A DNA stretch of 40,375 bases. Origin: a virus. Under the pieces are notes generated by a model. It saw nothing but the letters and a program-made list of their open reading frames with translations, was not told the origin of the DNA and searched no databases. Below, piece after piece: positions 31,181 to 37,604 of this stretch; the stretch's first letter is position 1; each line of letters begins with the position of its first letter. The translations under genes were made by a program, and so were the position numbers. Location: positions 1 to 40,375 of the IMG/VR virus record IMGVR_UViG_3300028384_001363, one strand, 5' to 3'.

Positions 31181-31598
31181 CGCTTGCGTTGGCAAAACAA
31201 TCCGATCCGAATGTCTCGCTCCAGGTGCCCTTGGGTCGATGAGCGAGGCGAGCGGCATAGCACACGGAAGCTTTTGGTTCGTCGGTGTTTGACGCAATCT
31301 ACCCGGATGCTTTGCGAGCTGCGAAACGCATGACATAGCCACTCGGCTTGGTGCAGTGCGCTGTTGCGGATATTGAAGCTGCTTTGAGCAGAGCCGAAAG
31401 CATAAGCATGCACGCTGCTGCGCGAGCGAATGACAACGGCTCCGGCATCAGGTTGCCCCGGGGCAAAAAATGTAAACAGCAATAGTGCGAATAGCATGTG
31501 ACGATGCTTTCGCGTGGGGCTGTCTTGGACAACAAAATAACTCTGAAGTCATAAAATGTTTCCACGGCTGTCACGTTATCGATAAGGTTGGAGGTCCG
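31181..31598. other. 418-base region without a convincing gene
   Basis: No reading frame here has both a ribosome site and protein-like composition. A 40-codon plus frame (31211-31333) and a 106-codon minus frame (31177-31497, with a hydrophobic start) lack ribosome sites and are Arg/Ser-rich. A GGAGG at 31590-31594 belongs to the primase gene. The region could hold a promoter, an origin element or a decayed gene; I see no strong repeats. Confidence 0.45.
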
Positions 31599-32429
31599 AT
31601 GTCAGACATGCTTGCGGGCGCACTCGCCCTTGCCAACGCCGGGCGCTTTGTTTTCCCAGTCCATCCCAACACTAAAGCGCCCCTTGTGGCCGGTGGGTTT
31701 AAGTCTGCGACCACGGACTTTGACCAGCTGCAGGATTGGTGGGAGAGGTTCCCCGATGCGAACATCGGCCTGGCTACCAGACCAAGCCGCTTGCTGGTGA
31801 TTGATATCGACCGCAAGAATGGCGTGGATGGAATGTTCGGTCTGGCAAAGGTGACGCTCAAATATAAGCGAGACCCTTTTAGGTATGCGCGCGAGGCACG
31901 CACCCCATCAGGCGGCCATCATTTATACTTCAACGATCCCGGTGGGGTCAGCCCATCCCAAGGCAAGTTTGGAAAGCATAACTGTCCGGGTGTAGACATT
32001 CGCGCCGGCGAATCGTGCATCACGGTGCCGCCTTCGGCGGGCTACGAATGGGCCAACAAACATCCCGTGGGCGACTTGCCAGATGAGCTTATTGAGCCGC
32101 TGCAATGGCAGCCTGACGATACCTTTTCGCTCTCCCGCGCTCCGTGGCTCGCATCAAATGAGCGCACTACCTCTCAGTCGGTCGCCTACTCAATGGCGAC
32201 ACTAAGGCATGCGCGTGGGCGCGTGGCATCGGCTGGCCCTGGACAGCGTAACGCACAGCTATTCAAGGAGGCCGCTACCTTGGGAGAATTTATCCGCTCG
32301 GGATCTTTGGGCATGCAACAGGTAGTCGACGAGTTGCTAGGAGCCTGTGATGAAAACGGCCTGCTCAAAGAAGGCAAGAAAAGCTGTCTCAAAACAATTG
32401 AGAGTGGCTTGAAAGCGAGTGCCAAGTGA
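31599..32429 (+). CDS. Prim-pol type DNA primase/polymerase
   Basis: A 276-residue protein of the bifunctional primase-polymerase family. LANAGRFVFPVHPNTKAPLV with later FPDANIGLATRPSRLLVIDI gives the metal ligands D69 and D71. GGHHLYF follows, and GVDIRAGESCITVPPSAG supplies the third acidic residue D133. It would synthesise replication primers. ATG 31599 is chosen because of GGAGG just upstream; the earlier in-frame start is unsupported. The GTGA overlap with an ATPase gene mirrors prim-pol/helicase fusions in other phages, here split. Confidence 0.87.
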   Translation: MSDMLAGALALANAGRFVFPVHPNTKAPLVAGGFKSATTDFDQLQDWWERFPDANIGLATRPSRLLVIDIDRKNGVDGMFGLAKVTLKYKRDPFRYAREARTPSGGHHLYFNDPGGVSPSQGKFGKHNCPGVDIRAGESCITVPPSAGYEWANKHPVGDLPDELIEPLQWQPDDTFSLSRAPWLASNERTTSQSVAYSMATLRHARGRVASAGPGQRNAQLFKEAATLGEFIRSGSLGMQQVVDELLGACDENGLLKEGKKSCLKTIESGLKASAK

Positions 32430-33238
32430 AAGAGGATGACTTTGCATCACGCAAAAATAAGGTTGCTCAAGATGGTTGGTCCGGTGACATCGCCGACCTG
32501 TTTGACATGGACTTGCCCGAGCCCAGGGCAATGGGTGCGATTGCAGACATCCCAATCACCCAAGGCGAGAAAGTCATGGTTTACGGCCCAAGCGGCTCGA
32601 AGAAGACTTTGTTCACGTACCATTGGGCACTAAGCCACATCAAAGATGGCGGGCGAGGACTGCTCTTGCAGGGCGAGGGCAACTTGCCTGCATTTAAGAA
32701 ACGCCTGATGAAACTGTGGCGCGGGATGTCGTCGGACTCGCTGCCTACCGGCAAGCTATACGGCAAGTGGAAGGCTTTTGACATCGTGCAATACGCCGAG
32801 GTCTATCGATTTTTTGTTGATGAGGCTAAGCCTGATTTCGTTGTGCTCGACACGATGAATTTGTTTTCACCGGCGAACGAGAACGACGTCATGGAAGTGA
32901 CCAAGTTCCTGGAGGTGTCAGCTTACGCCGTCGACAAGGGCGCCACCCTTGTGCTGGTGACTCACTCATCCAAGAGTGGTGAGCGAGGCAAGCTTGTGGA
33001 GCGAGGCAGCTCGGCTATTAGAGGATGGGCTGATAGCAGTATATGCATTGAACCCATCGACAAGATCGACAGCGGACCGGTGATGGTGAGCCACGTCAAG
33101 TGTCGGGATGGCGCGCGGAGCAAAGCTCGCACGCTTAATTGGGAATTTGAGGCGGACCGGTACTATTACACCGAGCAAGCCGAGCACGGCCAATCCGAGT
33201 ACACCAAAGTAACCAGCATTATGGCTGGAAAGCCCTAG
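32426..33238 (+). CDS. RepA-like AAA ATPase (replicative helicase candidate)
   Basis: A 270-residue RecA-fold ATPase starting at GTG. The Walker A is YGPSGSKKT (residues 53-61), with Lys at the position before the catalytic K where Gly is usual. Walker B is DFVVLDTM with D142. A sensor-like LVLVTHSSKSG follows, then RGWADSSICI. This fits the AAA_25/RepA group that works with prim-pol primases. It ends three bases before a convergent lipoprotein gene, with no visible terminator between. Confidence 0.82.
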   Translation: MKEDDFASRKNKVAQDGWSGDIADLFDMDLPEPRAMGAIADIPITQGEKVMVYGPSGSKKTLFTYHWALSHIKDGGRGLLLQGEGNLPAFKKRLMKLWRGMSSDSLPTGKLYGKWKAFDIVQYAEVYRFFVDEAKPDFVVLDTMNLFSPANENDVMEVTKFLEVSAYAVDKGATLVLVTHSSKSGERGKLVERGSSAIRGWADSSICIEPIDKIDSGPVMVSHVKCRDGARSKARTLNWEFEADRYYYTEQAEHGQSEYTKVTSIMAGKP

Positions 33239-33241
33239 AGC

Positions 33242-33487
33242 TTACTCCGCAGACACTTGGGCAGGAGCGCATGCCTCTAAGGCATCGGCGCAATAAAAGT
33301 CGCCCATGGGGCAGGTGGGCTCACACTCGGGAGCCTCGAGCTGCTCTCCTGCAAAGTCATAGACACAGGCAAAACGGCCCTGGGTTTCAACCACCCACGC
33401 TTTGGCGCAGTGATCTTCAATGGTAGAAACATTGTTGGCGCAACCCACGGTTGCCACAGCGAGCAAAATAAATCCCAAAATCTTCAT
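33242..33487 (-). CDS. Small Cys-rich lipoprotein
   Basis: An 81-residue minus-strand protein. ATG 33487 follows GGGAG by seven bases. The signal peptide MKILGFILLAVATVGC ends in a slightly atypical lipobox (TVGC; Thr at -3). The mature chain has six further Cys, C27, C41, C55, C59, C66 and C73, the first three exactly 14 residues apart. Cys-rich phage lipoproteins can mask receptors against superinfection; that is a possibility only. Its operator-like palindrome lies just upstream. Confidence 0.68.
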   Translation of the reverse strand: MKILGFILLAVATVGCANNVSTIEDHCAKAWVVETQGRFACVYDFAGEQLEAPECEPTCPMGDFYCADALEACAPAQVSAE

Positions 33488-33503
33488 CGCAATCTCCCTT
33501 GTG

Positions 33504-33521
33504 TATGACTTGCAAGTCATA
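33504..33521. promoter_or_regulatory. 18-base perfect palindrome upstream of the lipoprotein gene (motif copy A)
   Basis: TATGACTTGCAAGTCATA is a perfect inverted repeat lying 17 bases before the minus-strand lipoprotein start. Read on the minus strand it is preceded by ATCAA, as in copy B at 33660. It fits a dimer-binding operator overlapping the promoter. Confidence 0.6.
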
Positions 33522-33562
33522 TTGATATAGTAGCTAATCAAGGGTGCGGTGCAAATAAAAAA

Positions 33563-33597
33563 GGAGGTGCAATTAGCTGGCGGCTAACCACACCTCC
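33563..33597 (-). terminator. Rho-independent terminator for minus-strand transcription
   Basis: On the minus strand a hairpin GGAGGTG...CACCTCC (33591-33597 with 33563-33569), extended by TTAGC/GCTAA (33573-33577 with 33583-33587), is followed by six T (33557-33562). It would stop leftward transcripts coming from the region to its right before they reach the lipoprotein gene. On the plus strand no T-run follows. Confidence 0.75.
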
Positions 33598-33653
33598 CCA
33601 CCTCAAGCAAGGGAGATTGCTCCTGGCAATATCACTTTCTCATCGTTTACCCC

Positions 33654-33690
33654 TTGCATCAATATGCTTCGCAACGCACACTTATAACAC
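33654..33690 (+). promoter_or_regulatory. Promoter/operator motif copy B
   Basis: TTGCAT followed by CAATATGCTTCGCAACGCAC and ACTTATAACAC. The block aligns with copy C at 33912-33948 without gaps. TATAAC (33683-33688) may act as a -10. The ATG of the next gene is 47 bases after the start of the motif. Function inferred from repetition and position. Confidence 0.55.
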
Positions 33691-33700
33691 GGAGGTAAGG

Positions 33701-33892
33701 ATGAACATAAGCCAAAAGGATATGGATGATTTGGGGGATGAGATTGCGCACTGGATTGCACGGATGTCTCAGTGCATGGCAGCGCTCTCAGTGACCAAGC
33801 CGAACCCGGCTGCCTATGTGGCTGCTATTGAGTTTCGCAATGATCTTATGAGCGCAGTTGCAGCCCTCGAAGTCGCGGTGCAAAAAAAGTGA
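33701..33892 (+). CDS. Small helical protein, unknown
   Basis: A 63-residue protein. ATG 33701 is preceded by GGAGGTAAGG, a strong ribosome site, and by motif copy B. The sequence is helical throughout (MDDLGDEIAHWIARMSQCMA, AAIEFRNDLMSAVAALEVAV) and might form a bundle or dimer. No signal or membrane segment. Not recognised; the strong initiation region suggests high early expression. Confidence 0.62.
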   Translation: MNISQKDMDDLGDEIAHWIARMSQCMAALSVTKPNPAAYVAAIEFRNDLMSAVAALEVAVQKK

Positions 33893-33911
33893 TCTGGCTT
33901 TGTTTTTTATG

Positions 33912-33949
33912 TTGCATGAGTATGACTCGCGACGCATACTAATAGCATG
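33912..33949 (+). promoter_or_regulatory. Promoter/operator motif copy C
   Basis: TTGCAT followed by GAGTATGACTCGCGACGCAT and ACTAATAGCATG. About three quarters of positions match copy B. AGTATG (33919-33924) and CATACT (33935-33940) form an inverted repeat. The next ribosome site and ATG 33965 follow at a similar distance to copy B. Confidence 0.55.
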
Positions 33950-33964
33950 ACTGAGGGGGAAAAC

Positions 33965-34162
33965 ATGACGAACTCGCAGATTGTACCGAAGCCAAACGGA
34001 TTTGCTCTTGCCTACATTGAGAGCATCAAAGCCTTGGGCAGCCTTCGGCCAGCTGCCGTGCCCAATCAAAACTTTGATGGGCTGTACGCAGCTATTGAGC
34101 AGGAGAGCCGCCGCAACGCGGGGACCGTGCGCCCACCTAAGCGCACGCGCAAGGCAGGCTAA
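33965..34162 (+). CDS. Small basic protein, unknown
   Basis: A 65-residue protein. ATG 33965 is chosen over 33947 because GAGGGGG lies eight bases upstream. Its C-terminus is basic (RRNAGTVRPPKRTRKAG), as in nucleic-acid-binding proteins; the middle has YIESIKALGSLRPAAVPNQN. It is preceded by motif copy C. Function unknown. Confidence 0.58.
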   Translation: MTNSQIVPKPNGFALAYIESIKALGSLRPAAVPNQNFDGLYAAIEQESRRNAGTVRPPKRTRKAG

Positions 34163-34203
34163 GCCGCACTGACAAGCAACCAAAAGCAAGGGAGACAAAA
34201 AAG

Positions 34204-34539
34204 ATGGAAACGAGCGAATCATTTCGAGCGATTGAATCGGCTCTGGCATCAGGGGGCTTGAGCCCCCACCAGCTAGACTTAGCCATGTCGCATTTGGTCG
34301 CGATGACCAGGCGACTAAAGCGGCTGGAGTCTTACCTGTCAGACTCCCAGGGCTTGAGTTATCAAGCGGCGCAGGATTTGCGAGGCAACGCCGGAGCCAC
34401 TGGAGCAACTGTGGCTGGTCGACCGCGGCGCCGCATGCCCGCGGCCGACAGTCACGTCACTAGGGCCGGAACCATCGATGATATGCCCACGATGGCCACG
34501 CCCACTCCATGGCCCGTGCGCCAAGCGAGGCGGCGATGA
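34204..34539 (+). CDS. Small helical protein with basic tail, unknown
   Basis: A 111-residue protein with AAGGGAGA upstream of the ATG. Residues 5-65 are helical (LDLAMSHLVAMTRRLKRLES); the remaining half is Arg/Pro/Thr-rich and probably disordered (AGRPRRRMPAADSHV). It overlaps the next gene in ATGA. No family recognised; may bind nucleic acid. Confidence 0.55.
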   Translation: METSESFRAIESALASGGLSPHQLDLAMSHLVAMTRRLKRLESYLSDSQGLSYQAAQDLRGNAGATGATVAGRPRRRMPAADSHVTRAGTIDDMPTMATPTPWPVRQARRR

Positions 34540-34748
34540 GCGACCCAAGCCTGGACCTTGCGAGGTTTGTCAAGTCCACGTCGATTTGCCTGACTTACGT
34601 CCGCGAAAGAGTTGAATCCAACACCATTAGCAAAGAGGAGCTTGCGACCGTACTCCACAACATCGAAAGGAGCCTTAATCAAAGGGTCTCCATTTGGGAG
34701 GTGGAATGTGGAGCAGAAAGAGGAGCTAAGATTCGAGTTTTCGAATGA
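34536..34748 (+). CDS. Small protein, unknown
   Basis: A 70-residue protein starting at ATG 34536 in an ATGA overlap, with GAGG five bases upstream. It is mostly helical (FVKSTSICLTYVRERVESNT, ELATVLHNIERSLNQRVSIW). Its 3' end overlaps the next gene by 41 bases and contains that gene's ribosome site. No family recognised. Confidence 0.55.
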   Translation: MSDPSLDLARFVKSTSICLTYVRERVESNTISKEELATVLHNIERSLNQRVSIWEVECGAERGAKIRVFE

Positions 34749-34998
34749 CTACGGTGATGTGACCGTCGTTAGTTACTTGGCGGGTGACGATGCAGCCTTG
34801 GTATGGCACTCGGAGCTTTGTCCAGATGAGCCGATTGTCATGCCGGTGCAAGAGCCCAAGCTTGAGGGCACTTTGCATAGCTTGGTCAGCTTTGAAGAAG
34901 AGCGGCTTTTTTTGTGGGGAGCTTTCCAAGTATGCGAGCGAGTGCATGCAAAGTTTGGCGGCTCGCTTGTCTGGAAACTTCCCGAAGCCAAGAAGTAA
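34708..34998 (+). CDS. Small protein, unknown
   Basis: A 96-residue protein whose GTG start at 34708 follows GGAGGT by four to five bases; no upstream in-frame start has such a site. It has alternating strands and helices (LRFEFSNDYGDVTVVSYLAG, HSLVSFEEERLFLWGAFQVC) and could be a small alpha/beta domain. It overlaps the preceding gene by 41 bases. Not recognised. Confidence 0.55.
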   Translation: MEQKEELRFEFSNDYGDVTVVSYLAGDDAALVWHSELCPDEPIVMPVQEPKLEGTLHSLVSFEEERLFLWGAFQVCERVHAKFGGSLVWKLPEAKK

Positions 34999-35013
34999 CG
35001 ATAGCCTGGGGCT

Positions 35014-35271
35014 GTGAAATCCAAGATTAAGCAGGCAAAGATCGAAGCGTGGGCGGTGATGCGCAATGGCATCAAAAAGCATCTTGGCATTGATGCTCCG
35101 CCCGAACTCGAACTGACATTTGCCAATGCGCTGACGGTGTTTTTGGCCGAAGGCCAGCTACGCGAGAGCTTTGTCGAAGAGGTTGGCGATGCAATAAGGC
35201 TCGCCAGAGAGAGGGCCGAAAGAAGGGAGAAAAGCTATGGCGAAAGTAACAAAGAAGGTGGCACTGATTAG
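35014..35271 (+). CDS. Small charged helical protein, unknown
   Basis: An 85-residue protein starting at GTG 35014 with only a weak GGGG upstream. Basic helical start (MKSKIKQAKIEAWAVMRNGI), FANALTVFLAEGQLRESFVE, then a very charged end (ARERAERREKSYGE). Its last 35 bases overlap the next gene's start. No function recognised. Confidence 0.52.
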   Translation: MKSKIKQAKIEAWAVMRNGIKKHLGIDAPPELELTFANALTVFLAEGQLRESFVEEVGDAIRLARERAERREKSYGESNKEGGTD

Positions 35272-35662
35272 TTTTTGCGTGTTTGCGGTGATGGGTAGCG
35301 CGGTGGCAGCGCTTGCCTACATTGGCACGATCCACTATGGCAAGGTAACTGTGTACAACGCAGAGCCGTCGGACATCCGTGGCTCTGCGCCACTGGCGTC
35401 ATACAATGTCACGTCAAGCACGCTCATTAGCAACCAAGCTTTGATGCGCAATGGGTGGACTTGCAATGCTGATTGGACTCGACCTCCTGGGATTGACATC
35501 AAGTGCCGCCATCGCGACGGCGCTCGGCGTCAAACTCATGTGGACTGCCCTACCGGCAACACCGGTACCATTATCAGTGGCAGCCTCGGCCTGTACACGG
35601 ACCAAAGCGAGATGACGATTAAGGGACGCTGCATCGAAAAGCATGTGCACGTGGTGGACTGA
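35237..35662 (+). CDS. Membrane-anchored periplasmic protein with regularly spaced Cys
   Basis: A 141-residue protein with an uncleaved-looking N-terminal membrane segment (residues 8-29, VALISFCVFAVMGSAVAALA) and a periplasmic domain. C76, C90 and C104 are 14 residues apart and C132 follows. The following lipoprotein has the same pattern with 13-residue spacing, and shared local features (NGWTC/LGATC, RHRDG/SYRGH), so the two are probably paralogues with different anchors. The stop and the next ATG overlap as TGATG. GGGAGAAAAG precedes the start. The function is unknown. Confidence 0.68.
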   Translation: MAKVTKKVALISFCVFAVMGSAVAALAYIGTIHYGKVTVYNAEPSDIRGSAPLASYNVTSSTLISNQALMRNGWTCNADWTRPPGIDIKCRHRDGARRQTHVDCPTGNTGTIISGSLGLYTDQSEMTIKGRCIEKHVHVVD

Positions 35663-35991
35663 TGAAATCGGCGACGACGATTGCGGTGATTTTAGCTGGG
35701 TGCGCGGGAAGCCATCCCCCCATTGACAAGCCAGTCTCTGGCTACGCCTACGGCTATGCTTATGTTGAGGACACTAGGTATCCACTTGAGATGGGCGGTC
35801 AGGTGCACCTTGACCATATTCGGCTTCAAGCTCTGGGGGCCACGTGCGTATCCTTGAGGAGTGGAGGCGAGGCCAGCCTGTCTTGCTCATACCGTGGCCA
35901 CACCCAGACTAAGCGAGATGCTTGCGGTGATGGACAGACCGTCACCATGACGGTGGGAGCGGTCACTGTTGGGTTAAACTGCGAAAGATAG
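35662..35991 (+). CDS. Lipoprotein with regularly spaced Cys, paralogue of the preceding protein
   Basis: A 109-residue protein with a textbook lipobox (ILAGC, C14) and Ala after it, so outer-membrane localisation is expected. The mature chain begins with a Tyr-rich stretch (SGYAYGYAYVEDTRY) and has C62, C75, C88 (13 apart) and C107. Together with the upstream inner-membrane protein it could bridge the envelope, as spanins do, or form an exclusion system. No coiled coil is seen, which argues against a standard spanin pair. It ends before the terminator at 36030. Confidence 0.68.
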   Translation: MKSATTIAVILAGCAGSHPPIDKPVSGYAYGYAYVEDTRYPLEMGGQVHLDHIRLQALGATCVSLRSGGEASLSCSYRGHTQTKRDACGDGQTVTMTVGAVTVGLNCER

Positions 35992-36029
35992 AGCGCCGCC
36001 CCGTTCCCTTTTGGGGGTGGTGACACCTG

Positions 36030-36072
36030 ACCCCAGGGCCGCGAATTCCCCCTCGCGCTCTGGGGTTTTTTT
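36030..36072 (+). terminator. Rho-independent terminator of the plus-strand small-gene operon
   Basis: ACCCCAG (36030-36036) pairs with CTGGGGT (36060-36066), with a CGCG/CGCG inner pairing, and is followed by seven T (36066-36072). It ends rightward transcription after the lipoprotein gene. The T-run overlaps the stop codon of the convergent rusA gene. Confidence 0.85.
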
Positions 36073-36499
36073 ATTCCCTCAAGACCCCGTGGCCAAGCTC
36101 CCACATGGCCTTGTCGATGAGGCCGGGTTCGTACCTATACACAAACACATCTGTGCGTGGGTTTGAGCGGTCTACGTATTTACAAAGCAGCTCGCATGCG
36201 ACCTGAGAGTCATCGATCCAGACAATGCCTGTCATGCCGTCCTTGACTCCCTTGACCAAGTTATCAAGGTCGCGCCGAGTGCGGTCCTTAAGCCAGAATT
36301 GACACACCAGCGTCAAAGCCTCGGCGCTTGGGTACTCGCGATTTGCTCCAACAGCTTGCCGTGAGACCCAGCCCACAAGCTCCTTGAAGTCCTTGGTCCG
36401 CTTGGGTGTATACCACTGCCTACCGTCGCTCCTAGCCCGCTGGCAGGGCACCGGTGGCCCCGGGATCGTAAACCTAAGCATGACCTTGCCCGAGGCCAT
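36071..36499 (-). CDS. rusA: RusA-like Holliday junction resolvase
   Basis: A 142-residue endonuclease that cuts recombination junctions to resolve branched DNA before packaging. The family signature DLDNLVKGVKDGMTGIVWID is present with D-L-D-N and the paired acids of IDDSQV. The N-terminus FTIPGPPVPCQRARSDG is also typical of RusA. ATG 36499 is preferred because AAGGGG lies six bases upstream; ATG 36523 is an alternative. It is last in a minus operon with two small genes. Confidence 0.92.
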   Translation of the reverse strand: MASGKVMLRFTIPGPPVPCQRARSDGRQWYTPKRTKDFKELVGWVSRQAVGANREYPSAEALTLVCQFWLKDRTRRDLDNLVKGVKDGMTGIVWIDDSQVACELLCKYVDRSNPRTDVFVYRYEPGLIDKAMWELGHGVLRE

Positions 36500-36528
36500 C
36501 CTACACCCCTTAGCTGGGGACATGTCAG

Positions 36529-36759
36529 CTATCTGACACTTTTGCTGTAATCATAGCCCACCCAGAACTTGGCTTTGCGATCCTTGGCAATGGCTTTGCC
36601 AAAAGACTCGGCGACCATTTTGGTGCGAAATCGCTCCTCATAGAGCAGGCTGTTGCCACGATAAACCCGCACGCGACTGGTGCCATTGCTTGGCTCCACA
36701 ACCACTCGAGACACCTCGCCTAAGTTACGCGTGATGTTTTGCATGTTTATTGGCTCCAA
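36529..36759 (-). CDS. Small beta-rich protein, unknown
   Basis: A 76-residue minus-strand protein. The TTG at 36759 is chosen because GGAGGT lies five bases upstream on the minus strand, inside the preceding gene; the first ATG (36744) is too far from it. Strand-rich (VSRVVVEPSNGTSRVRVYRG, NSLLYEERFRTKM) with a C-terminal AKFWVGYDYSKSV. Not recognised; lies between an RHH regulator and rusA. Confidence 0.62.
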   Translation of the reverse strand: MEPINMQNITRNLGEVSRVVVEPSNGTSRVRVYRGNSLLYEERFRTKMVAESFGKAIAKDRKAKFWVGYDYSKSVR

Positions 36760-36917
36760 TCTGCACCTCCCCTGGCCTCGGCGTTGGCCAAAACAACCCC
36801 CAGAGCCTGTCGGATGTAGACGGCCATGGGAATCATCGTCCGCTGAGACAGCGCCTTGAGAGCCTCATACTGCTCGGGGTCAAGGTAGACCGTCACACTC
36901 TCTTTTCGGCGTGGCAC
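36747..36917 (-). CDS. Ribbon-helix-helix (CopG/Arc-type) regulator
   Basis: A 56-residue minus-strand protein read from GTG 36917: MPRRKESVTVYLDPEQYEAL then KALSQRTMIPMAVYIRQALG. The pattern, a short basic strand (SVTVYL) followed by two helices, is the classic RHH fold that binds DNA as a dimer through the strand. No clear ribosome site precedes the GTG. It overlaps the next gene by 13 bases. A perfect AGTCATGACT palindrome and CATGAC direct repeats lie just upstream, so autoregulation is likely. Confidence 0.75.
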   Translation of the reverse strand: MPRRKESVTVYLDPEQYEALKALSQRTMIPMAVYIRQALGVVLANAEARGGADWSQ

Positions 36918-37604
36918 TGCATGACAGTACGCTAGTCATGACTCTCAAGGCAACCTTAACCCGTCACCAAGCCCGGTGAGATATGGGGCGTTCCGCATCT
37001 CAATGTGCCAACTCTGGCCTAAACGCAAATAGTGTGACTCCACTAACACACTGAACAAAACATATGGTCACCAACTTTGTTTGCAATGATTCCGGGCACT
37101 TGAAATTTTCAGGGTTGCGTATCAAATGGATTTCCCCCCCTTATACCCCCCGGGTATTTGGCAATTTGCAATTTTGTTAATTGATCCCGGCGCCATTGGG
37201 CCCGTTTCAATTTTTGGCGCCTGTCAGTTGAGGGCCAACAAGAGGCGGAATCCTGTGAGGATTTCGCCGGCCTCTCAATGTTGCTTATGGGCGCAATTCA
37301 GCCATCGGGGGGCGATGGTCTGGGGCCCACACCCCCCTGGCTGATACGTCTGCCCCTCAATTGAGGGCTTTGGGGTAAAAGGGAGGGGGGAGGAGGCGTC
37401 TCCGTACCCCTCCCCCATAGAGCAAGATGCCCAGATATTTGAGGCAGCTGAGGGGGCAGTGCCCAGCTAGGGGCGCCTAGGTAAATTAATAAACAATTGG
37501 GCTCTACTTTTCGTCGCCAAGCCAATTGTAAGGATAGGCTCGGCTTGAATACGGAATAATTAATTAAATGTGCCAATTGCCGTAGTTAGCTCACGGGGGT
37601 ACTT
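36918..37604. other. 687-base non-coding region, possible replication origin/control region
   Basis: No convincing gene lies here; frames present are Pro/Gly-rich shadows. It starts with the RHH operator area (AGTCATGACT at 36934-36943). Long C-tracts and G-tracts follow, with four G-runs from 37365 to 37390 (loops of 4, 5 and 1 bases) that could fold as a G-quadruplex, and a GGGGGAGG/CCCCTCCCCC hairpin. CAATTG, CCAATT and CAATTT words recur across 37155-37580, with CCTCAATTGAGG as a palindrome near 37355. AT-rich blocks lie at 37480-37570. Origin function is inference. Confidence 0.5.
36920..36943. promoter_or_regulatory. Probable operator of the RHH operon
   Basis: The palindrome AGTCATGACT (36934-36943) and two CATGAC words starting at 36920 and 36937 (17 bases apart) lie directly upstream of the RHH start. 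RHH dimers bind such short repeats. ATGACT half-sites also occur in motif copies A and C. Confidence 0.5.

Noticed and set aside
31177-31497. 106-codon minus frame with a hydrophobic, signal-like start
   Set aside because: No ribosome site, and the remainder is Ser/Arg-rich without any motif; kept only as a note in the gap entry.
37126-37576. Frames inside the long non-coding region
   Set aside because: They come from C/G-tracts, giving Pro/Gly-rich peptides without ribosome sites.
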